Assembly: GCA_017554485.1 (NCBI GenBank) | Contig: JAFZIG010000040.1 | Span: forward strand, 1-44,350 | Length of the DNA stretch: 44,350 nucleotides | Origin: Acidaminococcaceae bacterium | GTDB lineage: Bacteria > Bacillota > Negativicutes > Acidaminococcales > Acidaminococcaceae | Direction: 5' to 3' | Shown here: one piece after another, positions 25,533 to 33,756 of the stretch | How the letters are laid out: each line of letters begins with the position of its first letter | Numbering within the stretch: the first letter of the stretch is position 1 | Program-made: the position numbers and the translations under genes | The notes under the pieces: model-generated | Databases searched by the model: none | Told to the model about the DNA's origin: nothing | The model's input: the letters and a program-made list of their open reading frames with translations, nothing else

Positions 25533-25892
25533 GGGTGTCCTCCTTTTTGGGATACTCTTTTCAGTGGCTTTGTCGGTAACAGTGCAGTCATTTCTGCGGC
25601 AGTAACATGACAAAGGGTTTCGTAGATTTTAATAATAATTATAGTTTATATTAAATGAAACTAATTGCTGATTTTATTCCGATTTCGCTTTTATTCTATA
25701 TTATGTAAGCAATCAACGTCAAGAAATATTTTGTGTAAACTTTTGGCCTGTTAATTAAGCCGTAGATTTTTCAGCGGCTATTTTGTTATAATTAAAATAA
25801 AAACGAACTATTGCGAAGAATTTTTCTGTAAAGCGTTAATCATCTTCAATTGATGGCAATTATCAGTTTTTTTGTAGCCAGGAGGTATTGTT

Positions 25893-25958
25893 ATGCCGGA
25901 ATTGCCGGCAGTGAGGAGAGATAACCGGAAAACACGAAGACCGGCAGGAGGGGAGATT
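25893..25958 (+). pseudogene. Deletion scar of a second mutM gene, in frame with the CGGC gene
   Basis: Bases 25893-25913 match the first seven codons of mutM (34011-34031) at 19 of 21 positions. Immediately after, 25910-25960 matches mutM's stop region and its downstream spacer (34831-34881) at about 44 of 51. The whole interior of mutM is missing. In intact mutM, GAAGTG occurs both at the start and at the stop, so a deletion between short repeats would produce this scar. An AGGAGG and ATG remain in front, and the scar frame (MPELPAVRRDNRKTRRPAGG) runs in frame into the next gene. Confidence 0.7.
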
Positions 25959-26366
25959 ATGTCAAAATTAGTTGTAGTTGTCCAATGTGAATTAGTGACA
26001 CGGCGCTGTTCCGGATATAACTGCATGAAAGCTTTTACCAACCGTAGCGGGCAGATGACCGGCTATCCGGAGGATACACGTTACATGACAATCAACTGTG
26101 GCGGCTGCTGCGGTGCCGGCGTGGATGTAAAGATTGAAAATCTGGAAAAACGGCTGGCAGCTAATGAAGAGAAGAAAGAGGATGTGACGGTTCATCTTTC
26201 AACCTGTATCTGCACGGAAAATCATCACCGTCTGCCCTGTCCTTTTAAGAATTATCTGAAGAAAACCATTGAACGCCGAGGCTTTCCTGTGATTGAAGGC
26301 ACTTACATTTCCAAAACGGCGGCGCACCGCAGGTCGGAAGGCATTTATAAAGGATGGGATAAGTAA
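25959..26366 (+). CDS. CGGC domain protein (putative metal-binding)
   Basis: 135 residues from ATG 25959 (MSKLVVVVQCELVTRRCSGY), with GCAGGAGGGGAG just upstream. Cys-rich: QCELVTRRCSGYNCMKAF, INCGGCCGAGVDVK (the CGGC motif), HLSTCICTENHHRLPCPFKN. This is the CGGC/DUF1847-like family of small, probably metal- or redox-binding proteins; no reaction is established. A 22-residue in-frame extension from the mutM scar start at 25893 could give a 157-residue form. No operon partner is obvious; the nearest upstream promoter-like box is an extended -10 (TGTTATAAT, 25784-25792). Confidence 0.82.
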   Translation: MSKLVVVVQCELVTRRCSGYNCMKAFTNRSGQMTGYPEDTRYMTINCGGCCGAGVDVKIENLEKRLAANEEKKEDVTVHLSTCICTENHHRLPCPFKNYLKKTIERRGFPVIEGTYISKTAAHRRSEGIYKGWDK

Positions 26367-26408
26367 CGTCAGTTGCGTCTAAGCGCAGGCCTTTGCCCAA
26401 AACCGGTC

Positions 26409-26470
26409 GGCGACGTGGACGTGACCTTTGAAATACTGAAATAGCATATTTTCGACGTGAGAGGCACGTC
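26409..26470 (+). pseudogene. Gene-tail remnant plus hairpin
   Basis: Bases 26409-26431 are identical to 36442-36464 and both continue to a stop codon, encoding ...GDVDVTFEILK and ...GDVDVTFELLKE. The sequence upstream differs, so each is the orphaned 3' end of a lost gene of one family, which I do not recognise. Just after, GACGTG/CACGTC (26454-26470) forms a 6-bp hairpin. Confidence 0.45.
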
Positions 26471-26497
26471 ACCCAAAAGATAATGCGGAGATAAGGT

Positions 26498-27271
26498 ATG
26501 TATAGTGAACAGGATTTAAAATACGCGGCGGAATTCCGGGATGAGATCCATAAGGAAGCTTTGGCGAAGGTCAGAGCAGTTTATCCTGATGCCGGTTCTG
26601 TCGTTGACCGTTATCCCGTGGAGGATTATTTCCAGGAAGTCTGGGACTATCCGGGAAAATGGTATACGGTGGTTGCGACACCGGAAGGAACCGGAGGCCG
26701 GAAGGCCCTGGTTGAAATCATTGTACGCGAAACGCTGGACTATTACCGAAGTACGGGAGCCGCTTATACAGATGATGTATTTTACCGGCTGATTGCAGAA
26801 TATCCGGATATTGTCTGTGACTACTGTCTCGTAAATGCTGCAAATCGATATGCAAAAACAAATGGCGTTTTTCCTTACCGTGGAGTTGATTCACACCGTC
26901 TCGCTTTGGACTGCGCTGCCCGCGAACTTTTTGCGGACGGTGAGGAGTGGTCTTACGATCTGAGGGACGCAAGATGTAGAAAACTCAAAAGCAAGGCACT
27001 GTTCGCTCCGGCCGCCTCGGACGAATGGCTGAATTACCGGAAAGCGTTTCTTTGTCCGCCTCACGGAAATTCCTATACGGACAGCGATTTCGAGCGGGTT
27101 AACGCTGTCTTGTTTCCGGGTGGAGTGGCCGAACTGGAAGTTTACAGATGGACGACGGACTGGTCGGAGTACTTCGATGAAGGTCACGAATGGTGGGGCG
27201 CGCTGTGCCTCACTGTTTACGACAAAACGCTTGACCGTTTCGTCGTTATCATGGCGTCGGCAACCGATTGA
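26498..27271 (+). CDS. Unknown 257-residue cytoplasmic protein
   Basis: ATG after GGAGATAAGG. No signal peptide, membrane helix or catalytic motif I know. Acidic and rich in Tyr/Trp/Asp. Visible features are an N-terminal helix (EQDLKYAAEFRDEIHKEALA), two Cys in IVCDYCLVNAANRYA, and a Trp-rich C-terminus (VYRWTTDWSEYFDEGHEWWG, then LCLTVYDKTLDRFVVIMASA), which looks like a strongly conserved strand pair. The look is that of a small accessory or immunity-type protein, but no toxin is adjacent, so this stays open. Lower GC than the methionine region. Upstream is a remnant; downstream is a permease. Confidence 0.8.
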   Translation: MYSEQDLKYAAEFRDEIHKEALAKVRAVYPDAGSVVDRYPVEDYFQEVWDYPGKWYTVVATPEGTGGRKALVEIIVRETLDYYRSTGAAYTDDVFYRLIAEYPDIVCDYCLVNAANRYAKTNGVFPYRGVDSHRLALDCAARELFADGEEWSYDLRDARCRKLKSKALFAPAASDEWLNYRKAFLCPPHGNSYTDSDFERVNAVLFPGGVAELEVYRWTTDWSEYFDEGHEWWGALCLTVYDKTLDRFVVIMASATD

Positions 27272-27350
27272 CAACTAACAATTTGTGTATATAGAAAAAA
27301 AGTGAGTTTAGTTTTTCTAAGATAAGCGTGGAGTTTAAGGAGAGGTGCGT

Positions 27351-28097
27351 TTGCTGAATTTTGAAATGTATGCTTCCGGCTTGATGTCTCATGCCGGTCC
27401 GATTTTTTGCGTTTTCCTGGCGGCTTTTCTCCAGTCGATTACAGGGTTCGGCCTGGTCATGGTAGCCGCACCGCTGCTGATGTTTTTTTATGAACCGAAA
27501 CTTACCATCATCATCATGTTCTTTTTGGCAGGCTGCGGCAACAGCGTACAGCTCCTGCTGCTTTGGAAACAGGTTCACTGGCAGCGCATTGCGGAACTGG
27601 CCTGCGGAGCTCTGGCAGGCATACCTTTGGGATTGGTGATTTTTCGCCAGCTGCCGGGTACCGGATTAAAGGTAGTGGTCAGTATTGCCATCCTTTTTAC
27701 CCTTGTAACCATGGAACTCGGTCGCAAGCGATTTGAGGAAACCAGGAAAAATACGATTCTTACGGGTGTCCTGGCAGGTATCATGGCCATGACGACCGGT
27801 ATGGCAGGACCGCCTCTGGTATTGTATTTTGCCTACACTTCGATGCCCCAGAATGTGTTCCGGGCTACTTGCATAGCGTATTTCTTTTTCAGCAACACGT
27901 GTTCTCTGGCCGCTTTATGGATTACAGGGGTTCCTCTTGGTGAGGCTACAGGTGAGTTTGTTTACCTGTTGCCAGGCCTTGCCTGCGGTATCGCCCTTGG
28001 GTATTGGGCGTTTCCCCATATGCCAAAGCAGCTGATTCGGAAAATCATCATAATTCTTTTATATGGAACTTGTATTTATAATATCAAAGCTCTGTAA
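27351..28097 (+). CDS. TauE/SafE (TSUP) family membrane permease
   Basis: 248 residues, about eight hydrophobic helices (IFCVFLAAFLQSITGFGLVMVA at the N-terminus, GVLAGIMAMTTGMAGPPLVL at the second repeat). The two GFG / MAGPP-type re-entrant motifs are typical of TSUP carriers, which move sulfonates, sulfite or other organic anions; substrate unknown. The start is probably TTG 27351 (LNFEMYASGLM) because AAGGAG lies seven bases upstream; the GTG at 27345 overlaps that site. 31 bases separate it from the acetyltransferase gene, so the two form an operon. A different TSUP family member is at 34897. Confidence 0.88.
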   Translation: MLNFEMYASGLMSHAGPIFCVFLAAFLQSITGFGLVMVAAPLLMFFYEPKLTIIIMFFLAGCGNSVQLLLLWKQVHWQRIAELACGALAGIPLGLVIFRQLPGTGLKVVVSIAILFTLVTMELGRKRFEETRKNTILTGVLAGIMAMTTGMAGPPLVLYFAYTSMPQNVFRATCIAYFFFSNTCSLAALWITGVPLGEATGEFVYLLPGLACGIALGYWAFPHMPKQLIRKIIIILLYGTCIYNIKAL

Positions 28098-28128
28098 TAT
28101 AAGATATATAAGTAAAGGGGGTTTTACT

Positions 28129-28686
28129 GTGATTTCAATTCGTAATGCAACGCTGGCAGACGCGGAACGGCTGGTAGAGATATATGACTATTACGTAAAA
28201 AATACGGCAATCACTTTCGAGTATGATACGCCTTCGCCTGCCGAATTCAGAACCCGTATTGAGAAGACAATGGCACGGTATCCCTATCTTGTGATCCAAA
28301 AGGACGGGCGGATCGAAGGCTATGCTTATGCGGACGTATTTAAAGGCAGGGCTGCCTATGACTGGTCTTGCGAGATGAGCATTTATCTTGATCGTAACAC
28401 ACAAAAATGTGGCTTGGGACGGATACTTTACGAGGCGCTGGAAACGGAACTGAAGAAGATGGGAATCCTTAATCTGTATGCCTGTATAGGCTATCCGGAA
28501 ACAGAAGACGAATACCTGACAAGGAATAGCGCCGGTTTTCATGCTCATCTCGGTTACATAAAAGTTGGCGAGTTCCATAAGTGCGGTTACAAATTCGGGC
28601 GCTGGTATAACATGATCTGGATGGAAAAGACGATTGGAGAGCATAAAAATAACCAAAGACCAATAACAAACTATCCGGATTTATAA
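28129..28686 (+). CDS. GNAT N-acetyltransferase, phosphinothricin-acetyltransferase-like
   Basis: 185 residues from GTG 28129 (AAAGGGGG just upstream), giving MISIRNATLADAERLVEIYD. The GNAT fold is visible: the ITFEYDTPSPAEF segment typical of the Pat/Bar subfamily, GYAYADVFKGRAAYDWSCE (strand 4), the acetyl-CoA loop QKCGLGRILYEALETELKKMG, and GFHAHLGYIKVGEFHKCGYK with W-YNMIWMEK at the end. Members acetylate amino acids such as methionine sulfone or glutamate analogues; the real substrate here is not known. Co-transcribed with the upstream TSUP permease, so transport and acetylation of one compound is a reasonable guess. Confidence 0.88.
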   Translation: MISIRNATLADAERLVEIYDYYVKNTAITFEYDTPSPAEFRTRIEKTMARYPYLVIQKDGRIEGYAYADVFKGRAAYDWSCEMSIYLDRNTQKCGLGRILYEALETELKKMGILNLYACIGYPETEDEYLTRNSAGFHAHLGYIKVGEFHKCGYKFGRWYNMIWMEKTIGEHKNNQRPITNYPDL

Positions 28687-28727
28687 TACTATAAATATTA
28701 AAGAGGAATACTGCGAGGTTAACTGCA

Positions 28728-29282
28728 ATGAAAATAGATGAAGATTGGATCCGTGCTCATCTTCCTGAGGACTGTGCGAATGAACCGATTGATGTTTTTT
28801 CGTGCTATTATCTGGACGGTCTGACAGCGATGTCGGAAGGGGAACGCGGCGGTCCGGATACAGTTGTCTATGAGGCCGAAAACGAAGAGGATCTGCGGTA
28901 CTGGCAGTTGGAAAATATCTGCCATTTCGTTGGCAAAGCAGATCAATCAAAAACCTGGCGGTATTACCGGCATCATGCCGAAGACGGAAGATGGCTGTAT
29001 GTCGAACACAGGCATTATGATTACAACGCGATCGAAGATTCGAGGTTGCCGGGCTTTGAGCGCTTCCTGCAGAATCTTAAGTACGGTTTCCCGTATGACC
29101 GCTGGGAGAAGAAGGTTAAGGAGTATGTCCGTCTTATGAATTTCTGGTATACGGCACCGCACTGGGATTATGACAGGGACAGGCTTTGCTTTATTGAAAT
29201 CAGCGATTCAAAGGAACACGACGACCACAGTAATATCATTGAAGAGCCCAGACCCGGTTCCATCATTGAGGTTGTAGATTAG
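28728..29282 (+). CDS. Unknown 184-residue acidic protein
   Basis: No signal peptide or membrane segment. Rich in Tyr, Trp, Asp and Glu: YWQLENICHFVGKAD, WRYYRHHAEDGRWLYVEHRHYDYNA (keep as two blocks), FERFLQNLKYGFPYDRWEKK, and a C-terminal acidic tail EEPRPGSIIEVVD. The composition resembles orphan immunity proteins of polymorphic toxins, but no family could be assigned and no toxin gene is near. The ribosome site is weak (a GAGG lies about 12 bases before the ATG). It may be transcribed with the GNAT gene 41 bases upstream. Confidence 0.75.
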   Translation: MKIDEDWIRAHLPEDCANEPIDVFSCYYLDGLTAMSEGERGGPDTVVYEAENEEDLRYWQLENICHFVGKADQSKTWRYYRHHAEDGRWLYVEHRHYDYNAIEDSRLPGFERFLQNLKYGFPYDRWEKKVKEYVRLMNFWYTAPHWDYDRDRLCFIEISDSKEHDDHSNIIEEPRPGSIIEVVD

Positions 29283-29346
29283 TAAAGTGATTTGTCATTG
29301 TTCATTACGGATACAAACCGGTGTTAATCGGAGAAGAATTGCGGGC

Positions 29347-30813
29347 ATGATGAAAAAAATATTATCGGTTTTATTATTGTTGGTGTTGTTTTCAAGTATA
29401 ACATTTGCGGCTTCCATCCCCCTTCGCGGCGTCGTCGAAGGGTTTTACGGAAAAGAGTGGACTGCTGAAGAACGCGCAGATGTTCTCGGATTCTGCCAGA
29501 GCAACAATCTGAACGCCTACATCTACGCGCCTAAGGATGACCCATATCACCGCATGAAATGGCGCGAACCTTACCCCGCTGGCAAACTTGTTGCGTTGGG
29601 AAACCTGGTTGCCGTCGCGCGGCAAAACAACGTTCGGTTTATCTTTGCGGTGTCGCCCGGTCTCGACCTCAACTATCATGGCGCGAAGGGCGAGGAGGAT
29701 TTTGGTCTGTTGATGAGCAAGCTCGACGCCATGTATCAAATTGGGGTGCGCGACTTTGCGATTTTCTTCGACGATCTGAAGGACCAAAACAATAAACATC
29801 ACGAGAGCGGCAAGGCGCAGGCCGGCCTTCTCAACCGCGTGCAAAAAGAGCTGCGCGGGCGGTATAAGGACGTTGCTTCGCTGCTAACCGTTCCGACTGA
29901 GTATTATCGCTTTGATATGCTGGGCGCTTCCGGCGAAGCCACCGATTATACGAAAGATTTCGCTGCCACTTTAAATAAAGAGATTATCGTGCTGTACACC
30001 GGCGACGGAGTCGTTTGCGACGGTATTTCAGATGAGGATTTTCAGGCTGCCAATGAAATTTATGGTCGCAAACTCGGTATTTGGTGGAACTATCCTGTGA
30101 ATGATTACGATGTGACGCCGGACAGCATACGCAACCGCAAACGCAAAGTCAGGCGCAACGCCAAACTTGCGCTGGGAGCGATTGAGAAATTGCCAGCTTC
30201 TAATGCACCGGCGATTTTCTTTAATCCGATGTCGCAGTACAATATGTCAAAAATTGCTCTTGCAACGGGCGCAATCTACGCAGATGATCCGGTTGCTTAC
30301 GATGCTTCGCAGGCCTGGGATAAAGTTTTGAAGGAACAATTTGGCGGATTGGCCCCTGCGATGAAAATTTTCGCTGCACATTCCCGCCACATGGAAAATT
30401 CCTGGGCGAAATGTGGAGCGGACGACGCCCCCGAATTTGCAGAGGCTGTTGAACCTGTTATGAAGTCGGCGCGTTTAAATCAAAGCGTTACAGGCATCGC
30501 AGAACTGTCGCGTCAAATTGACGGGATGGAAAAAGCCGCCGGCTTGTTGCTGAACAAGTTACCACCGCAATATCTGGCGGAGTGCAAGCCACAGCTGAAA
30601 CAGTTCAAGCGTATCGCGCAGGCGGACAGGCTGGCTTTAAAATCCTTGCAGGATAAAAAAACCGACCCGCAGTTAAAGGTTCTGCGCGACAGGATTTATA
30701 AAAACGCGCCTAAGGCGATTTTGTCAGAAAAAGCCGCACTAAAATTCATTGACGACACAATCGACTTGTTCGGCAAAAATAAGGAAACACTGATTAATTT
30801 GTCTGCACGCTAG
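29347..30813 (+). CDS. Secreted GH84 beta-N-acetylglucosaminidase (hyaluronidase/NagJ family)
   Basis: 488 residues from ATG 29347. Signal peptide MMKKILSVLLLLVLFSSITF-AAS, then the GH84 barrel: RGVVEGFYGKEWTAEER, the NAYIYAPKDDPYHRMKWREP block, and the catalytic Asp pair Asp142/Asp143 in FAIFFDDLKD (substrate-assisted catalysis in this family), WWNYPVNDYDV and NPMSQYNMSKIAL. It is expected to release N-acetylglucosamine from host glycans outside the inner membrane. The last codons and TAG stop come from a MITE inserted at 30783, so the native end is lost or altered. Codon choice (CGC, GCG, TTG, AAA) differs from the neighbouring CGG/GCC/CTG-rich genes, suggesting transfer. No ABC or PTS partner nearby. 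Confidence 0.9.
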   Translation: MMKKILSVLLLLVLFSSITFAASIPLRGVVEGFYGKEWTAEERADVLGFCQSNNLNAYIYAPKDDPYHRMKWREPYPAGKLVALGNLVAVARQNNVRFIFAVSPGLDLNYHGAKGEEDFGLLMSKLDAMYQIGVRDFAIFFDDLKDQNNKHHESGKAQAGLLNRVQKELRGRYKDVASLLTVPTEYYRFDMLGASGEATDYTKDFAATLNKEIIVLYTGDGVVCDGISDEDFQAANEIYGRKLGIWWNYPVNDYDVTPDSIRNRKRKVRRNAKLALGAIEKLPASNAPAIFFNPMSQYNMSKIALATGAIYADDPVAYDASQAWDKVLKEQFGGLAPAMKIFAAHSRHMENSWAKCGADDAPEFAEAVEPVMKSARLNQSVTGIAELSRQIDGMEKAAGLLLNKLPPQYLAECKPQLKQFKRIAQADRLALKSLQDKKTDPQLKVLRDRIYKNAPKAILSEKAALKFIDDTIDLFGKNKETLINLSAR

Positions 30814-30939
30814 CCGGCGCTTTTTGTGAATGACTGCGTTACTGTCTCTAGACGCAGCCCCGCTGCGCCTTCGAGCCACTTCCTTGTCATTCGCAAAAAG
30901 CGCTCGGCCATCGCACAAACTCATTTAATCAGTGTTTCC
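30783..30939. mobile_element. 157-bp MITE with terminal inverted repeats and ATAA target duplication
   Basis: Starts GGAAACACTGATTAATTTGT and ends ACTCATTTAATCAGTGTTTCC-like; the first 15 bases are the exact inverse of the last 15. Longer imperfect arms follow (GCCGGCGCTTTTTGTGAATGAC against GCCGAGCGCTTTTTGCGAATGAC). ATAA flanks both sides. No reading frame for a transposase, so it would need a helper in trans. The left end lies inside the GH84 frame and provides KETLINLSAR and the stop. Other copies: solo end at 5697-5740, deleted copy at 9251-9295. Confidence 0.75.
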
Positions 30940-31009
30940 ATAAGAAACGTTGAACATGAAATACAGTTAATTACAGCTTTAAAGTTTTATATAATTTCAG
31001 GAGGGGCCG

Positions 31010-31948
31010 TTGCGAAATAAAAATAAACTAAAGTGGATCGCCCTTATCAGCTTAATCACAGGCATCATTGCAGTGGGATACGCTATAGGGGCATATTTTA
31101 CAGACTATGCTTTGAAGCGCGGCAATGATGCTGATCCGCTGGCGCCGCCGGCTGCCTGTGTGAGTATTCACGACAAGAGCCGGGAAGTTCCCGCTTTGCC
31201 CAAAGCATCAGCAGAGAAGTGGAATGCAATCTCAGCAGATGGCAGACGCCTGGCAGCGATCCGTTATTTCCCCCAAAATCCGGGTAAACGCTGGGTTATT
31301 CTCGTGCATGGTTATGGCCGGGATCAGCGTTATGTAAGAGACTATGTGGACGCGTATCTGGAAAAAGGATATCAGGTTTTGACACCGGACCTCTGTGCTT
31401 CCGGGGAAAGCGAAGGCAAGTATATTACTATGGGGGTAAAAGAAAGCGGGGAAGTGGTCCGTTGGACTGCAAAAATCAAAGAATACGACCCTGATGCCGG
31501 AATCGTGCTGCACGGTGTGTCCATGGGTGCCGCCACGGTGCTGATGGCCGCAGGCAGAAAGGATATACCCGGTCTTGCGGCCGTCATAGAAGATTGCGGC
31601 TATACCAGCGCCTATGCGATGTTTTCCAACCAGTTAGGCGTTCTCTTCGGACTGCCGGAGTTTCCTATCATGGCCTTCGTTGATGTGGTCAGCGGCCTGA
31701 AAACAGGAGCCAAAGTGTCTGAAGCCGCGCCCCTGAAAGCGGTGCCGCACATCAAGGTACCTGTGTTATTCATCCATGGCGCTGCCGATACGCTGGTTCC
31801 GCCTGCTATGATGGAGGAGCTGTTTGCTGCCTGCAGAGTGAAGAAAGGCAGGCTTATCGTTGAGAGGGCAGGGCATGGCGATGCGATGATAACAGACAGG
31901 GATAGATATTGGAAATGCATTTTTGAATTTTTATCAGTATACGAATGA
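31010..31948 (+). CDS. Membrane-anchored alpha/beta hydrolase
   Basis: 312 residues from TTG 31010 (AGGAGGGG five bases before). N-terminal TM anchor or uncleaved signal (WIALISLITGIIAVGYAIGAY) followed by an alpha/beta hydrolase domain: HGYGRDQRYVRD (oxyanion region), nucleophile Ser171 in LHGVSMGAATV, acid Asp in IHGAADTLVPP and His in ERAGHGDAM. It resembles the BAAT/YqkD-type hydrolases of Firmicutes, likely an esterase or peptidase acting outside the cytoplasm; substrate unknown. Stands alone, about 70 bases after the MITE. Confidence 0.88.
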   Translation: MRNKNKLKWIALISLITGIIAVGYAIGAYFTDYALKRGNDADPLAPPAACVSIHDKSREVPALPKASAEKWNAISADGRRLAAIRYFPQNPGKRWVILVHGYGRDQRYVRDYVDAYLEKGYQVLTPDLCASGESEGKYITMGVKESGEVVRWTAKIKEYDPDAGIVLHGVSMGAATVLMAAGRKDIPGLAAVIEDCGYTSAYAMFSNQLGVLFGLPEFPIMAFVDVVSGLKTGAKVSEAAPLKAVPHIKVPVLFIHGAADTLVPPAMMEELFAACRVKKGRLIVERAGHGDAMITDRDRYWKCIFEFLSVYE

Positions 31949-32103
31949 AAGGGAATGACAAATCATGCTAATGCAGGCACTTCTACACCTGTTTTGATGT
32001 AACAAGGTATAAGTAGTTGCAGCCGATCGCAAAAATCCTGGCACAAAACGGGTTTACGGAAATATCGATTTAATATTTTCGTTCATGGGGAGGTATAAGC
32101 AAG

Positions 32104-33735
32104 ATGAATAGAAAAAGTAAGCTTGTTAAAAAAATACTGGCGGGTTTTGCTGTGGGAATCGTGGTGGCAGCAGTCAGCAGTGCCATCCCTTCTGCCGAAG
32201 CGTGTACTACGACGATTGTGACCAAGGGGGCCTCTGCCGATGGCAGCGCCTATGTGACCCATTCCAACGACTCTTTTTCCAGCGATCCCAGCATCGTGTA
32301 TGTTCCTGCCAAGGACCATCCTGCCGGTTCCATGCGTAAGGTATATCCTTCCGCCATCGCCTGGGATGACTACCCGGAGTATAACTGTATGTCTAACCCG
32401 CGGCTGGTGGCGCCGGAACGGGCGCCCGGCTACGATTATCCCAGTTTGAAACCGACAAAGCCTTTGGGCGAGATTCCCCAGGTACCCCATACCTATGCTT
32501 ATTTTGACAGCGATTACGGCGTGATGAATGAAAAAGGACTCATGCTGGGTGAATGTACCAACAATTCCCTGCATCTGGAATACCTGGAGCCCAAAGAGGG
32601 GCGCGGCATCTTTTACGCCTCCGAGTTGGGCCGGGTGGCGCTGGAACGCTGCGTTACCGCCCGGGAAGCCGTCCGTTTGATGGGCAGCCTGATCGATACG
32701 TACGGGCTGTGGGGCACCGGCGAAACGCTGCTGGTGGCGGACCGGGATGAAGGCTGGGTGCTGGAGATGCAGCCGACGCCTTCCGGCAAGGGCGGCTTCT
32801 GGATCGCCCAGCGGGTGCCGGACGGGGAGTTCTTTGTGGCTGCCAACCAGTTCCGGATCCGCGCCATCAAAAAGGACGATCCTGACCAGATTTTCAATCC
32901 GCGCCTGCCGGACATGCTGAAGGAAGTCGGGTGGGCTGCCTATGATAAACAGGGTAACATGGACTGGGTACGTTCTATGAAAGCTGCGGAAGATTTTCAT
33001 CCGTACTTTGCCCTGCGCCGGGTGTGGCGGGCCATGAGCCTTGTGGCTCCTTCGGCGAAGCTGCCCGCTAAAGTGAAGGGCTGGGATACGGAGCGTTATC
33101 CGTTCTCTGTCCGTCCGGATCATCCGCTGACGCTGAAGGAAATCATGGACCTGCACCGGGATGCCTACGAAAATACCGCCTTTGACCGCAGGGCAGGGGA
33201 AAACGCGGGTCTTTTTGCCTCGCCTTACCGGTATGGAGGTAACAAGTGGGAACGTTCTATCACGTCCCGTAATATTGCGTATACCTGGATCGCCCAGACA
33301 AAAGACAACCTGCCGGCCCCGGTCTGCTGGCTTGCCGTGAACGCGCCGGCGGAAAGCGTCTTTATCCCGCTGGCGGTAGCGCCGTTGCCTGCAGCCTATG
33401 AAAAGTCTGACCGGAACAAATACGACCCGGCGAAAGCCTGGTGGATCTCCGGTCAGGTTACTCTTCTGACAAGGGGTTACTACAGCGTATTCTCTCCCGA
33501 GGTGCGGACTGCTGCCGCCAAGGAAGAACAGCGGGCCGCCAAATTGGTGGAAGCTTCCTCTTCCCAATCCCCGGAAGCTTTCGCCCAGACGCTGCGTGAA
33601 AACGCGGAGCGTACGCTGGCGGCATGGAAAACCCTGTACGGAAACCTTCTTGTTTCCCACGATGCGGACCACCGCATCGACTACGATAAAACGCAGTCGG
33701 GCCGTCTGAAAGCAGACAAGGTTATGAAATATTAA
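32104..33735 (+). CDS. Secreted C69 family dipeptidase
   Basis: 543 residues. Signal peptide (LVKKILAGFAVGIVVAAVSS to SAEA) ending right before Cys34 of CTTTIVTKGASADGS, the N-terminal nucleophile of peptidase family C69 (PepD, Ntn-hydrolase fold); cleavage is expected to expose this Cys. Family stretches include YVTHSNDSFSSDPSIVYVPA, GVMNEKGLMLGECTNNS, WVLEMQPTPSG and PVCWLAVNAPAESVF. It probably cleaves dipeptides or beta-lactam-like amides in the envelope, which fits an amino-acid-fermenting lifestyle (inference). GGGGAGG lies about 13 bases before the ATG. No frameshift. A long antisense frame over it is a coding shadow. Confidence 0.92.
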   Translation: MNRKSKLVKKILAGFAVGIVVAAVSSAIPSAEACTTTIVTKGASADGSAYVTHSNDSFSSDPSIVYVPAKDHPAGSMRKVYPSAIAWDDYPEYNCMSNPRLVAPERAPGYDYPSLKPTKPLGEIPQVPHTYAYFDSDYGVMNEKGLMLGECTNNSLHLEYLEPKEGRGIFYASELGRVALERCVTAREAVRLMGSLIDTYGLWGTGETLLVADRDEGWVLEMQPTPSGKGGFWIAQRVPDGEFFVAANQFRIRAIKKDDPDQIFNPRLPDMLKEVGWAAYDKQGNMDWVRSMKAAEDFHPYFALRRVWRAMSLVAPSAKLPAKVKGWDTERYPFSVRPDHPLTLKEIMDLHRDAYENTAFDRRAGENAGLFASPYRYGGNKWERSITSRNIAYTWIAQTKDNLPAPVCWLAVNAPAESVFIPLAVAPLPAAYEKSDRNKYDPAKAWWISGQVTLLTRGYYSVFSPEVRTAAAKEEQRAAKLVEASSSQSPEAFAQTLRENAERTLAAWKTLYGNLLVSHDADHRIDYDKTQSGRLKADKVMKY

Positions 33736-33756
33736 GAGCAAAATAATATCGTAACA

